DNA from: Pristionchus mayeri
Taxonomy: Eukaryota; Nematoda; Chromadorea; Rhabditida; Neodiplogasteridae
NCBI GenBank assembly: GCA_036245805.1
Contig: BTRK01000006.1
Location: forward strand, 31,190,901-31,254,900
Length of the DNA stretch: 64,000 nucleotides
Reading direction: 5' to 3'
Shown here: positions 12,001 to 24,239 of the stretch, in pieces
Layout of the letters: every line of letters starts with the position of its first letter
How positions within the stretch are numbered: position 1 is the first letter of the stretch
The notes under the pieces: generated by a model
What the model was told of the DNA's origin: nothing
Databases searched by the model: none
Seen by the model: the letters and a program-made list of their open reading frames with translations, nothing else
Translations under genes and position numbers: made by a program

Positions 12001-15000
12001 AAGTGAAAACTAACCTGATTAACTGTGACTCAATGGAAACAGGGATTGGCTTGATGTAAGATGATTCTAACTTGTCCTCTAACTCTTCTAACTTGTGTGC
12101 AGGAGAACGATAAGATCCTCACCCTCCTTCGTGCTCCTCCTCGTCGAAGTGGACAGAAACCTTTCTTCGTAAGTACCCCTCCGAATGTGGTGCAGGCGGT
12201 GTGCAGTCGAGTGTGCCTTTCATCAACTCCGTTTGGTAATCGTCGCCTCCGATTGCAGGTGAAGAAGGACAAGCACGCGAACAGCATCGTCATCGCGTGT
12301 CTCAAGAGGATGCTGCCCGTGGGATTGAATGTCTTCGGAGGACGGTGAGGAAGAAGAGAAGGAAGAGGGGGCAATCGGGAAATAATACTTGGAAATCTTT
12401 GCTACACTCAAACGAACTGTTTAATACAACTTGATTAACGGGAAAAATTGCAGCGAGTTGGATATCGTGCAGCAGTGCAAGGAGAAGTTCCTGCAGAGGG
12501 AAAACGAAGACAAAATCAGGGAATTCATCAAGGGCCTCCTTGAAATTCCCGTGCAGGTCCGTTGGAGATCAATGGTTGTACCACAGTATCAATCTCTTCT
12601 TGTAGACTGATCCGACTGACAAGAATGCATGGCAACTCAATCTCTATCGGAAGATAGGGAAGTCTCAGATGAGAGGGAAGGATGAAATGTCCCAAGATGC
12701 AGTCATCGAGAAGATCTTCAATATGGGACAAGTCTCGGCCATCCTCCATACGGTACCCTACCCTCCTCTTACCGTACCCTGTCTACTGTGTCCTCCCTAC
12801 CGTACTCCTGTTGTGTCTCGTTGTGAAGTCCTCTTTCAGTGCACTCGAAGGGACAAACGAAAGCGACGCGGCAAGGTGTGCATTCTTTTCTCGTTCGTTT
12901 TTTGTTGTTGTAACCATTGATGTTCTCCGTTCTAGGCTCCACTTCTGCCAGCGAGTTCAATTGATGTTGGTTTAGTAGGCATTTGAGCACCCTAACTCCT
13001 TTCCCAGAAATATCACTGCACATCATTCCACACTGCTTCTTCATCACTACAGTAATCCTTGATGGCATACTGTAACCCCCCTTTTTTATGGATGTTGTAA
13101 CTCCCTGATGGTGCATTCCAGACTGAGCATCCACAAGCCCTGGTAGGTCAAGCATGGCGAAAGGTCGTCTCGACACAGAGGAAACGAGCAGTTGTAGCCT
13201 GCTTCAGAATGGTTCCACTCTACGGAATTCCACGGTGAGATTTCCCCCTTGGTGTGCCTACCGTAACCTCGTATTCCCTCTCCCTATCGCATGGTGTGTA
13301 GTGTGGTTGTCGTCAATCGTCGCCGTCTCTTCCTTTCTTCTTATCTAGGAATGGCTAAGATTCTCTAGAATGATGAGAGCATGCGAGTGTGGTTTCAGGT
13401 GACTTCTCGTCAAGAGAAGGAGGACAAATGGAAGAAAGTGCTGACTCTCCAAAGGAAGAGAATGGCAATCTCCCTCATCACTGCTTCTCATCTCTACAAA
13501 GTCGATCTGTACGTTACGAGGAGATGGAGAGATCTCACTTCACTTCGAGATACGAGTCACTATCACTCCATCTAGCACTCCATCGAGATATCAGGAAAAA
13601 TACATTCACAATTAGATATTCGACTCGTATTTCGAACTCTTATTCTCACTGAATTTCTAAGGTAGATGCGTGATTTTGGCAGTGTAAACAAGTTCGTTAG
13701 CTCGAGTCATAGATTCGGCCTTATCATTAGCGCTATTCGACCAACTATAGATCCTTCTCAAAAAGCCTTAATTTGAGTGGAATCGTTCTTCTTTTCCCCT
13801 GAGTTGTGATCACTCCCATCTCTAGCATGACTTCTCTATCAACCCCTTTCTCTTCCTCATCTATCCTTCCGATAACCAACCAACCCTCATATCAGCTCAA
13901 TTCATGGGAGGTTCTTGCTGTTGCAGCCATCGTGGAATCAATTTCTTCCTTCCCGCATTCTCGCAGTTGTGGATGGAAGAGGAAGACGTGGGACAGGACA
14001 AACTCATCGCCGAACTCTGTGTAAGCATCTTTATATGGGCTGCTCATCCATTTTGAGTGCATTTGAGTTGGTCGGATATACATCTGTATATATTTTTTTG
14101 CTTTTCACTTTAGATGTAACATAATAACTGATTCAATTTGAGGAGGGATTGGAGGCAGTTGAATCATCTCGTCCAATCGAGATCAATGAGGAAGGAGTAC
14201 TAGTGGCCAGTGAAGAAGCTGAGGAAGAAAAGTGAGGAGAAGGAGAAGAGAATTGTGTACTCAGAAAAATAGATCAGAGACTGACGTAATGTTGATCTAG
14301 TTGAACATGTTGATCAATGATATCTTTCGTTAATTAAAGTGTTCGAGAGGAACAAGAAGTATGAATACGACAGGTAAAAGTATTGTTCAGAGCCCCTCCG
14401 GATCCTCTCAAGCAGCTCATCAGTTGCTTCCAAAGAGCAGCGACCAGCGAAGAAAGCCAGGTTAGAAGCATTTTTTGATTCAGGAATTTGGATTAATCGA
14501 AAATGTAGATACCCTGGAACGATCATTGTTTCCAATTGCGATCGGTTCGTCGATGCAGAACCCCTCCCCGTATAATGGAAAGGAAGTCTAGCTGCAGGCA
14601 ACTTCGATCGCCGAGGATGAATTGTATGTTCGATTCGCCGATGTGATGGCCCAGTCAGTGCACATCGAAGAAGAGGACGAAGATGGAGGAGGAGACGAGG
14701 GAGACATCGACCCTTCCGTCTGTCTCCGCCCTCAATTGGTCTTTGATCTTTCTCTATGCAGGAGCAGGAGGAGGAGGCGCAGAGACTACGAGCAGAGCAG
14801 GCCATTCTGGCAGATAGAGGAGCTGCCATCATGTGTCTCATGTACATCTCAGCCAGCAATGGAGAACCCAACGAGATGGTGAGGAGGGGAGAAGAACTGA
14901 CTATACTATCGGTAGAAAACCCCATGCATTTATTTGTGATGGAATGAAGTAAGGGAATATCTAGAGAATACTGAAGATCCCTCTACAGGTTGCCCAGACT

Positions 15001-18000
15001 TTCCAACTCGGAATCCATCTGTTGAGTGGAGGAAATGTCGACATTCAGAAGGTAATTTGAAATATCCACCGGTGTAATCAAATAAATAAATGAATAATAA
15101 AGAATAATAAACATATTCTTCAATGACGCAGTAACTTTTCAGTTGTTGATCGAGTATCTCCAAGCGAAGAAAGACGTGCGATTCTTTACTTCCATGGCTG
15201 GATTGATGAACAAATGCTCGGTTCTCAATCTGGAGATGTTCGAGAGACAGATCAAGGCAGAGGGATTGGGCATGGGGGCTGAGTTGGCCATGGGAGACCA
15301 TCAGGTGGGAGAAGAGAGAAGGCATGCTGATGATGATCGATATTCAGAATCTGAACGACGCAGATTTCACGTGTTCTCTCTTCCGATTCCTCCAATTGAC
15401 ATGCGAAGGACATAATCTCGGTTAGTTGCTATGACAATGATCAATGGATCAGTCAATCATTCCTAGTGGATTATTGATGGAAGTGTTTTCTCGCTTGCAG
15501 ATTTCCAGAACTACCTCCGTACTCAGCCGGGTCACACGACCTCAGTCAATCTCATCAACTGCACTGTGGATTATCTGTTGCGACTGCAGGAATCAGTGAT
15601 GGACTTCTACTGGCATTACTCGAGCAAGGCAAGAACATCCATCCCACTACGAGGAAGATTCAATTGGGAAATGTATTCAGGAAGTGATAGACGAGGGAGG
15701 GAAGGAGTACTTCCTCCGTGCAATCCAAGTATGCTCCCAAGTGTTCAATACCCTCACTGAATCCATCCAGGTATGCTTATGCTTACCTCGGGACTGTACT
15801 TCTCGCATAACTATTCCAATGATCTCTTCTCCAGGGTCCATGCGTTGGCAATCAGATGACTCTCGCCAATTCTCGTCTCTGGGATGCCATCAATGGTCAG
15901 TCCATTCAATCAATGGCATCACTTCTGATCCATTGAATAACGTCTCCATTGAGAAGAAGTATGATTGATCACTTGCAGGATTCTTCTTCCTCTTCGCTCA
16001 CATGATGGAGAAGTTGTACCGCAATTCGACGCAGCTCGAATTGCTGAGGGAATTCCTCAATCTGCAGAAGGACATGATCGTACTCATGTTATCTATGCTG
16101 GAAGGTCAGAGATTCACGAATATGTCATTGATACTTTGCGATGGCATTAATAAATTACAAACTACCAAGAGTACAAATTTGTAGTAATAATAGTAATGTT
16201 ATAATGAAAAATAAGCATCTCAGGAAACGTTCTGAACGGTGCGATTGGAAAGCAAATGGTGGATGCTCTCGTGGAATCTCAGCCTTCCGTAGAGAAGATT
16301 CTCAAATTCTCCGACATGTTCTTGAGACTGAAGGACCTCACGACTTCACAGGCGTTCCAGGTAATAGAATGAGCTCTACTGCAGTGGGGATTGAGATGGA
16401 AGTTTACATGAAGTGGTGTGATCTCGTCTCTATCTCAGGATTTCGACACGAACCAAGATGGATGGATCTCTCCTAAGGAATTCCAGAGGGCGATGGAGAG
16501 TCAGAAGATGTACAATGTGTAAGCAGCTATGATTGATTCCATCCGATAATACATCCGAATTAATACATAATAATATTTGTTATGAAGGGAGGAGATCACG
16601 TACCTGATGATGTGCACTGATGTGAACAACGACGGAAAAGTGGATTACATGGAATTCACCGAGAGATTCCATAATCCAGCCAGAGAAATCGGTGAGAATT
16701 CGAGAATTATCATTATCAATAGTTAGAATGAAAAATAATATGTATCTGAGGTGCACATTTTGATATTCGACATACTAAGATATATGTACTAAGATATTCG
16801 ACTGACCTCAGGTTTCCTTAGGTTTCAATCTGGCGGTTCTTCTCATCAATCTCAAGGAGCACATCACGAATGATCCACGACTGGAGAAGATTCTCGAGAA
16901 GGCACAAACACTACTCGAGTAAGTTTTTGAAGTTTGAATCACGGTCGGAAAATAGCTAAAAATATTTCTGAAATCATGAAAGATGTCAAAAAAGTTACAA
17001 AAAATATTGATGCTCTCTCAGATACTTCGACAAATTCCTTGGTCGAATCGAGATAATGGGATCATCGAAGAGAGTGGAGAAGATCTATTTCGAGATTCAG
17101 GTTTGTGCCATTGCCAGTGTTAATTAAACATGTTATTCATATGCAGGAATCGTGGCTGGAGCAGTGGGGGAAACAACAGATTCGAGATTCGAAGAACCAG
17201 TTCCTCTTCAATGTCCTGCAGGAAGACTCAAGCGGAAAACTCGAGGCGTTCATCAACTTCTGCGAAGGTTCATTTTATTCTCAATATTATTATGTATGTA
17301 CATATTATAAAGTTCAAAGTATGAATATTATAACTTGCAGACACGATCTTCGAGATGCAGCATGCGGCTGAGATGAGTACTGGAGAGGCGAATGATTCGA
17401 AGACGGAGAGGGCAATCAAGCAGAGAGACTACTTCCTACAGCAAACCACTGCTGGACAGTCAGTTCATACTCCTCACTCATTTGATCCACTATTTGAATG
17501 CAACATCATGGTTTCCGTCCATTCAGACACCTGAACGAGGCGATGACCCATGGATACGAGTTCGGAAAGGCAGCAGCGAATGCTCTCCATCCAGAGAATA
17601 TGAGCAAGAGTCTCAAGTATTTCGGAGTGAGATTCAGGTGAGTGAATTCGTTCCCTTGATTGATGAGATACCATTGTATGCATCCTTCTCCTGACAAATA
17701 CTCACTCAAATGGGTATTAGGACAGAATATCTAACAAGTCTAAATATTTTTACATCACTATCGAGAAAAGTTTTTTCAGTCAAATGAGTTGGGGCCAAGT
17801 GATCATCGCAATAGCAAAGGTCTTCATACAACTGGGATACGCTGCTGGTTCGTTCTGACTCTTTCTTTCAAAAGGTACAACTAATCGTGCTTCACAGGTC
17901 TGACTCTGCTGACTCTTCTGACGACTCTCTTCCGATTCGCGTACTATCTCACTTCGGGAGACGAGAGTGATCAACCCACGGAACAACCTGCACTCCCCAT

Positions 18001-21000
18001 GCCAGAGTGAGTACTCTCCCCCCCCCCCTCCCCCCAATCCCCTCTTCAGTTCCTCTCCACACATCCATCACAACTCTCCGATTCTTCCTGAATTCCATCG
18101 ATCTCCCCACATCGATACTCCCTTCGGAGTGAATAACAAGATGAATGGAGATGCTATACACGAGGATGTAGCGACTAAGATGGAGAAGGAGGTGCTCCTT
18201 ACCTTTCACGTTCTATCCGTATTACAATAATATTAGCTGTTTTCATCTTTCTGTATTCATTGATAGTTTCAATGTCAGGTGATCGACGAGAAGATCCATG
18301 AGGAGAAAGAGGCCGAACCAAAGGTCAAACCGACTCCGCCCCCTACGAAACCCCCGAGGTTAGTTACACACTACAGCATTATTAATGGCTTGTGAACAAA
18401 GTTAGATTAAAGTGTCATTAGATTCTCTCAATCAGATCATCTTTAAACGACACTAGTTTTCTCGCACAAAGGATCAAAAGTGGATGAACGGTTGTTGGTT
18501 GACGTCACTAATGCATCTCTCTCAGCATCTACGAGTCGATCGCAATGCCCGTTCTGCACGCGCAGTCCCAAGTCGCGCCATTCGAGCAGGTACTCTTATT
18601 TATTTGCGTATGGTTTGTTTAAATTTAATTGGAATGATTTTCTATCGCAATGTAAGAGTAAGGTAGTTGAGTTATGATTCGATTGCAGGCCAATTTCTAT
18701 GAGCCGAAGATCGCAGAGACGAGTACAGGAAAGAGCAAGGGATCCATTATGGTGTGCTACCTAATTATTTCACTAAATCTTTCGTATCATGTTCAGCCAT
18801 GCATGTTGAGCCCAAATTCGATAGAAAAATAGGATATTTGAGACCTTTTAGCTGTTGGAGAGGAATTCACTTGATGTAATGATTCATATGATGAATTGTA
18901 GAATCTTCTGGCCCGTAACTACAAGTTGATCGAGTACGCGACTCTCATCTGCGCTTTCATCATCAACGTCATCCTTCTCACTCACAAAGTGGACGTCGTC
19001 GAGAGTGGAACACCCGGTATTCCATTCCACTCTCCTATCGTTAGAGATCTCACCCCACGAGTTTTTTGTAATCACCATGCTGAATCGAAAGGAATAATTT
19101 GTTATATTATTCTAGTTGTATATTCAGAAACCTCGGATGGGACTGAGAGCGAAGACGACGACACGGAGACGATCTACATCGAATCTGTCGAATTCGGCCC
19201 CATCTACATATCCGGCAGTCTATTCGCCATGGTAACTCATGCCACTGACTTCATATTCCAAAGAACTATTGCCCATCTAAACAGTTTTAAAAAATGAAAG
19301 ATAATGATGTAATTGATTTGAGGCCCTCAAGTGTTTCTCCGTCTTCCATCTGTGTGCTTCATTCGCCCTCCTGGTCTCGTTCTTCCAACTCAAGGTAAGA
19401 TCTTCCCTACTTTGAGCTCGCTAACCATTCTTTCCAGATCCCTCTTATCACATTCAAGAGAGAGAAGGAAGTGGCTCGTAAGCTGATGTTCGATGGATGT
19501 TGGATCAACGAGGACGAAGAGATTGACTATGACAATATGCTATTCTGGTGAGAAACTGCACTTGTCTCTATTATAAAGCACCATTCAGTGTGAGATAAAC
19601 TACAAGTCACAGATATTGGTAACGAGATATTTGTGAAACAAACGCGTATTGAGGTACATCGATCGAATGGTCATCTCTGCCAAGTCGTTCCCCATGAAGT
19701 ATTGGGACAAATTTGTAAGGAGAAAGACCAAGCAGAAGTACAAAGACCAGGTTGGAACATTATGTTACACTTATCTGATATTTTTGTAAAATTAGTCGGA
19801 TATCACTCCAAATCTTAATTTTGCAGTACGACGAGGAAAGTCTGACTGAGATTCTTGGAGAGGAGAAGGCTGCAGGAGATACTTCTTTCGACTATCGGTG
19901 AGACTAAGGACGAGCGGCCAGTTTAGTCAGTGCGAACACTAATTGAAGTGCCAAATTATTCTTCAGAACTGACAGCGAACGAGGGCATAAAATCTAAAAA
20001 TGAATGTGCAGTAGCAAGGCACCATTGTTGCAGATACACTTGCTGGTTGTGGCTGGGAGTCATTCTCACCAATGGCCAATTCATCTATCGAGTAGGGTAA
20101 GGGAGTCAACTGTCGAAGGGATGAGTGCATTCTCGATTGCAGTTACCTGATTGGTTCTGCCCTCGGAGTCTTCGTCTCTCCCTTCTTCTACGCTGTTCAT
20201 CTCGTCGACGTCGTCCTTTCCTTCCCCATGCTCAAGGCCATTCTACAGTCTGTCACTCACAATCTCAAGCAGGTTTGATCCCTTCACGAGAACCATTAAT
20301 TTAACTACGTCACTCATTCCAATCCAAATATCTCGGAATCAGGATAAAAAGTTTACGAGAGTAAATTAGACTAGAGCTTTAGTTGTTCTCTCCACTAACC
20401 GACACAACAATGTACTAACTAACTGAATTCAGTTGATCTTGACCATCATGATGATTCTGGTCGTCATGTATCTTTACACCGTCCTTGGATTCAATTTCTT
20501 CAGGAAGTTCTACGTCCAGGTGAATACAAGAGTACTCATCATTTCTTCATCTTTTCCATTGCAGGAAAGCGATGAAGAGGGAGAGGAACCGGATAGGAAA
20601 TGCCATTCCATGATCACGGTTTGGATTCACTTATTTGAATGTTTATGCTGCATCTCGAATTGTGCTTTGATCTTTGATCTCTGCAGTGCTTCGTCTATCA
20701 CTTCTATGCTGGAGTGAGAGCAGGAGGAGGAATCGGAGACGAACTAGAGAGTCCTTACGGAGATGATCTACAGGTTGGCATCCATCCCCTCCATCTCTTG
20801 ATCTCTGATCTCTTGCAGTATCTCCGTATGCTCTACGACATTTCCTTTTTCTTCTTCGTCATCGTCATCCTCGTGGCAATCATGCAAGGCACGCACTTCT
20901 TTCACCAATTCCATTCAGAGACATCTTCCTACAATTATGCCAATTAAATGATTTTCAAATCGATCTCAGGTTTGATCATCGACGCATTCGGAGAACTGAG

Positions 21001-21611
21001 AGATCAACAGGAAGCAGCGACTGAGAAATTAGAGAGCTCCTGCTTCATCTGTGATATCAACAAGGTCAGCAGAGGGGAAAGAGAGGGGAAGAGAGAGGCG
21101 AAAAGGGTTAGAAGGAAGAACACACATCACAACGGATTAATCTTGATCAATATTCTTAAACTTTTTTTACTACGTCATTCCTCACTGAAAACTGAAATTA
21201 CAAAAAAATTTTTGAGAACATGGAGAATATCCAACTTTTTCGAGTTGAACTAAAACAATTTAACGTAATTGATACAGGAAACCTTCGATCGGATACCACG
21301 AGGATTCGAAATCCACGTCACGAAGGAGCACAACTTCGCTTCTTACTTGTGAGTACTTCCTTTGCATACCCATTAGCACTATTCCACTATTCATTTCAGT
21401 TCTTTTTAAGCTGTTTCTTTCTTGTGGTCGTAAGAGTGTGAATGCTGTCTCAATCAGGTTCTTCCTTCAACATCTCGTGAACAAGGATCAGACGGAATAC
21501 ACTGGACAGGAGACCTACGTGAGAGAGAAATACGACAATCGAGATTGGGAATTCTTCCCCGTCGGAGAATGCTTCGTGAAGCAGTACGAAGACCAACTAC
21601 TGCAATCTTGA
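60..21611 (+). CDS. Ryanodine receptor (Ca2+ release channel), C-terminal ~60%, 5' end outside window
   Basis: Intracellular Ca2+ release channel of the ER/SR, likely the counterpart of nematode unc-68. Dozens of short exons joined in phase give continuous RyR-like protein. Recognisable blocks in order: solenoid motifs such as [16 protein letters not shown] (about 2.35-2.4 kb) and [18 protein letters not shown] (about 2.9 kb); RY3 and RY4 repeats (about 6.2-7.3 kb); two canonical EF-hand loops, [12 protein letters not shown] (about 16.45 kb) and [12 protein letters not shown] (about 16.63 kb); membrane helices from about 17.8 kb, S1 near 18.93 kb and S5 near 20.44 kb; selectivity filter GGGIGDE (about 20.72 kb); S6 ending [12 protein letters not shown] (about 20.98 kb); C-terminal zinc site C-x2-C (about 21.04 kb) and H-x4-H (about 21.33 kb). 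Stop at 21609-21611. The N-terminal domains lie left of the window. No exon of the constitutive path looks broken. Family assignment is very secure; individual junctions less so. Confidence 0.96.
3905..4767 (+). other. RyR intron with apparent GC-AG borders enclosing a cassette exon
   Basis: The exon ending at 3904 (phase 1) is followed by GCATGT instead of GT. The next constitutive exon starts at 4768 (reads [14 protein letters not shown]) and needs phase 1. The nearest GT donor, 4 nt downstream, would give phase 2 and break the frame, so a GC donor is inferred. The interval also contains the 435-nt cassette exon described separately. Confidence 0.5.
4136..4570 (+). other. Symmetric cassette exon in RyR encoding a Ser/Lys-rich insert of 145 residues
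   Basis: An open frame lies between acceptor TATTCAG and donor GTGAGA. Its length is exactly 435 nt, and it enters and leaves in phase 1, the phase of both flanking RyR exons, so it can be included or skipped without frame change. The encoded stretch is rich in Ser, Lys and Gln, with clusters such as [10 protein letters not shown] and [12 protein letters not shown], and shows no known fold. It sits between the conserved segments ending NVQAD...FELG and starting DTGPQPG, a place where other RyRs as I know them have only a short linker. It may be a phosphorylated or disordered regulatory loop. Expression is not shown by sequence alone. Confidence 0.6.
8834..9621. mobile_element. Nested element 1: 788-bp TIR element with long internal palindrome
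   Basis: It begins CTAGGGACC and ends GGGTCCTAG, flanked by the 6-bp direct repeat TTATAG (8828-8833 and 9622-9627). Copies 2 and 3 of the host element lack this block, which defines the insertion. Internally a palindrome with arms of about 140 bp (roughly 9262-9405 and 9424-9567) is centred near 9415. No coding potential. Confidence 0.8.
9700..10009. mobile_element. Nested element 2: 310-bp TIR element inserted into the box A of copy 1
   Basis: TIRs start CAAGGGAATGGTAACTGGAG at 9700 and mirror it up to 10009. The 3-bp duplication TCA (9697-9699 and 10010-10012) flanks it. The insertion interrupts the tRNA-like box A exactly between TAGCTCA and GTGG, as shown by intact box A in the other copies. 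A second inner symmetric segment lies around 9795-9915. Confidence 0.85.
12840..12875 (+). other. Candidate 36-nt basic microexon in RyR
   Basis: Between the RyR exon ending ILHT (phase 0) and the QRKR exon starting in phase 0, a short open block sits between acceptor CTCTTTCAG and donor GTGTGC. Its length is 36 nt, so including it keeps the frame. It would encode [12 protein letters not shown], a strongly basic insert. Splice signals are reasonable, but a block this short can occur by chance. Confidence 0.4.
13122..13234 (+). other. RyR alternative exon A (canonical [12 protein letters not shown] version)
   Basis: A 113-nt exon entering in phase 0 and leaving in phase 2. It encodes the version conserved across RyRs, with [16 protein letters not shown] and PLYG. 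Acceptor ATTCCAG, donor GTGAGA. It joins in frame to the exon at 13927, which reads HRGINFFLP. Confidence 0.85.
13399..13508 (+). other. RyR alternative exon B, diverged tandem duplicate of exon A
   Basis: A 110-nt open block 165 bp downstream of exon A with acceptor GTTTCAG and donor GTACGT, again entering in phase 0 and leaving in phase 2. It encodes WKKV, then LQRKRMAI, then HLYKV, aligning with exon A at W-x-K-V, QRKR and LY while changing the conserved AVVACFRM core to MAISLITA. Using both exons would break the frame (113 + 110 nt), so they must be mutually exclusive or B must be a relic. B has no stop codon in the used frame. Confidence 0.72.
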
Positions 21612-22852
21612 TTCCATCCTCTTCTCTCTCCATCCTCTTCCTATCCATACTTTCATCATCATTAGTACATATTCAGCCTGCACTCATTTCATCTAGATTA
21701 GTAGTAGTTCACAATTTTCTATTGCCTGAATCAATTGGGGAAGTCTCGGCTCGATTTATCCATTGCGCCCATCAGTGGAAGAGTTGCAGTAGAGATATCT
21801 CCTTTGGTTCCATATTAGGATATATTTACCCCCATCCTCTCTATCAATTGATTAATTTTAAATTTCTACTGTTGCGCCCATCAACAGTGCAAATTCTTAA
21901 TCGATTCATACTGATAGTAAGTATTCTTCTTTCCCATCCTGTGCTAGGTGACCTTCAGTTTTCAAAATTGCTCAGTTATTAGCTCTATATTTTCATTATT
22001 TATGCGATCACTGACTCTAATCGCCGTGCCTTACTCCCCCTGGCCGATTACCGGTTGTTCATTATTATCTGCAATTTTGTGAATTGTGTCAAAGCATGGT
22101 TTTGTTAGTTCTCCGCTGTCCTCAGATACATCCATTCTCGCCCAAGTGCGATAAAGTTATATCTGAAATAATCATTTGATGTCGAACAAAATAAGCGACT
22201 CATTCAAACATAAGATGGATTCTGCTATGTCAAATCGATGAAAAGAACATAATTAAAAGTCTGAATTTGGAATTTTTCGTGATACGAACAATAAATTCAA
22301 CGGAAACGAGAATAACAATGCAAATAAATTCGTGTCTCGATCTACTAATTAATTAATAATTCGTCGTATTGTTTTGCAATATTGACATTGTTTCCTCTCC
22401 TCGATGGCATTTCCTCAGTAAACGAGATTATTTTGCCCATAACCACGACTCGGACTGGAACGACGATGAAATAAAGAGCTGATAACTTGTCAGCCGTTCG
22501 CTTTTCATCCACTATGGATCTCAGGATTTAAAGCGATCGCAGTCTTAACTTTTCATGATACATTCGCCACTCTTTTCCATTCGTCACAATCGAAGAATTT
22601 TGGGCGAAAAGATATCAATAACTTTCGCTGCTATTTTGTACATTGCTTTCAGTTGGGTCTAGCATATTTATCCTCCCCCCTAGGAATGAAATGATCATTT
22701 GCATTTTCTCCCCACTCTTATCACTTCATTCATAGCAGAATTTGCGAAAATGTATGTATTCGCTCAATATTTCAAAAGGAGGAGATTCTAATCTCCTCTT
22801 CTTTCCATGATCGTACAATGAGTGTCGGATGAGCAAATAATGACTGTCGCTG
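21612..22852. other. RyR 3' UTR and intergenic spacer
   Basis: No coding exon is recognisable. AATAAA motifs at about 22290 and 22323 are the nearest poly(A) signals seen after the stop codon at 21609-21611. Confidence 0.5.
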
Positions 22853-22856
22853 TTAT

Positions 22857-24235
22857 GAGCCCGTTTGCGTAAGAATCGGACAATCGCTGGCATCGGCCGA
22901 AAAAGCCAAATCTCTGAAACTCTGTGTTGTGGGGTTATCTGACACGCTGATGACGATAGGCACATTCATTTTGCTTAAAAATCGATCGTTGGCTCCAGAA
23001 GGCGTGACGTCGAAAACTACCTTTTTCGAATATCTTGATCCCAGAGGTCGCTAAAATTAAGCCCACATGACATCCCGGGCAGAATTGAATGGCGAACACG
23101 CCTGTCTTTTTTCATAATTCATTTTTCCATTAATTATTAAAATAAATTAGTAAAATTGAACTTTTTAGTGTCTTAATTGTACCCGGGGAGACATAGCTCA
23201 ATCTGACCGTCTTGACGAGAGGAACCCAAATCTGTGCTTAAAGAAGGATTTTCAGCAAAATTGAAATGTTGACGTTGTCATAACCATGACCGACCTTTGT
23301 ACAACCATAAGAGATTCTGAAAATTTCAAATGCCTATCTCTATTTTGAACCGAGTTATCATTCGTTGGCAAAATACCAAGGAGGGCTTGAAGGAAAGGGA
23401 CGTGCGGGAATTCAAATATCTAGAAGATTTTTCAAAAACTGTTAGGATTCGAACCCGCAACCTTCCGATTACGCGGCGACTGCTTTACCACTGAGCTATG
23501 CGATTGACCCTTGCCTATTCTATTAGTTCGCGCTATGATCGTTGGATGATTGTCTAGGTAATGGTTATGACAGCGTCAAAAATTTAACTTTGCTGACACT
23601 CCTTCTTTAAATATAAATAAAAAAACATCGCCGAAGGCTAATGCCCGCGAAATAGTGAGTAATTTGGAGTGAAAAAATACAGAGTCAGGGAGGGGAGGAA
23701 GGCGAGGAGCAGGGGAGGGAGATGTGACGGGGTCACGAGACAGAGAGACTCGGGTAGATCAAGGGAAGGAGCAATGGAATCGCAGATTATGCATGCAAAA
23801 ACATTCACTATTTCGCGGGCATTAGCCTTCGGCGATGTTTTTATTTATATTTAAGCACAGATTTGGGTTCCTCTCGTCAAGACGGTCAGATTGAGCTATG
23901 TCTCCCCGGGTACAATTAAGACACTAAAAAGTTCAATTTTACTAATTTATTTTAATAATTAATGAAAAATGAATTAGACAGGCGTGTTCGCCATTCAATT
24001 CTGCCCGGGATGTCATGTGGGCTTAATTTTAGCGACCTCTGGGATCAAGATATTCGAAAAAGGTATTTTTCGACGTCACGCTTTCTGGAGCCAACGATCG
24101 ATTTTTGAGCAAAATGAATGTGCCTATCGTCATCAGCGTGTCAGATTACCCCAATAGGCAGATATACAGCGAATTGACTTTTTTGGCCGATGCCAAAAAT
24201 CTTCAAAATTGTCCGATTCTTACGCAAACGAGCTC
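22857..24235. mobile_element. Large fold-back (palindromic) element, TTAT target duplication
   Basis: Long inverted arms start GAGCCCGTTTGCG at 22857 and end with the complement at 24235, flanked by TTAT on both sides (22853-22856, 24236-24239). The arms are about 400-450 bp and pair across a unique loop of about 150 bp (roughly 23655-23800). The left arm is split by copy 2 of the TTAA element. Without that insertion the element is about 1.0 kb. No transposase frame is visible. Confidence 0.85.
23238..23610 (-). mobile_element. TTAA-flanked TIR element with tRNA-like core, copy 2
   Basis: TIRs run from AGAAGGA at 23242 to TCCTTCT ending at 23606, with TTAA at 23238-23241 and 23607-23610. The undisturbed right arm of the surrounding palindrome shows the empty site, with a single TTAA, near 23852. 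On the minus strand the core has a good box A (TAGCTCAGTGG, 23488-23498) and a perfect box B (GGTTCGAATCC, 23445-23455). The tRNA-like fold is degenerate in the anticodon arm, so a working tRNA is unlikely. Confidence 0.88.
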
Positions 24236-24239
24236 TTAT

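Noticed and set aside
14314..14925. A minus-strand frame of 203 codons
   Set aside because: Antisense of ryanodine receptor exons and introns; no splice or homology support.
23445..23512. A tRNA gene on the minus strand
   Set aside because: Box A and box B are excellent, but the anticodon and acceptor stems do not pair well and the sequence is part of a repeated TTAA element, so a functional tRNA is unlikely.
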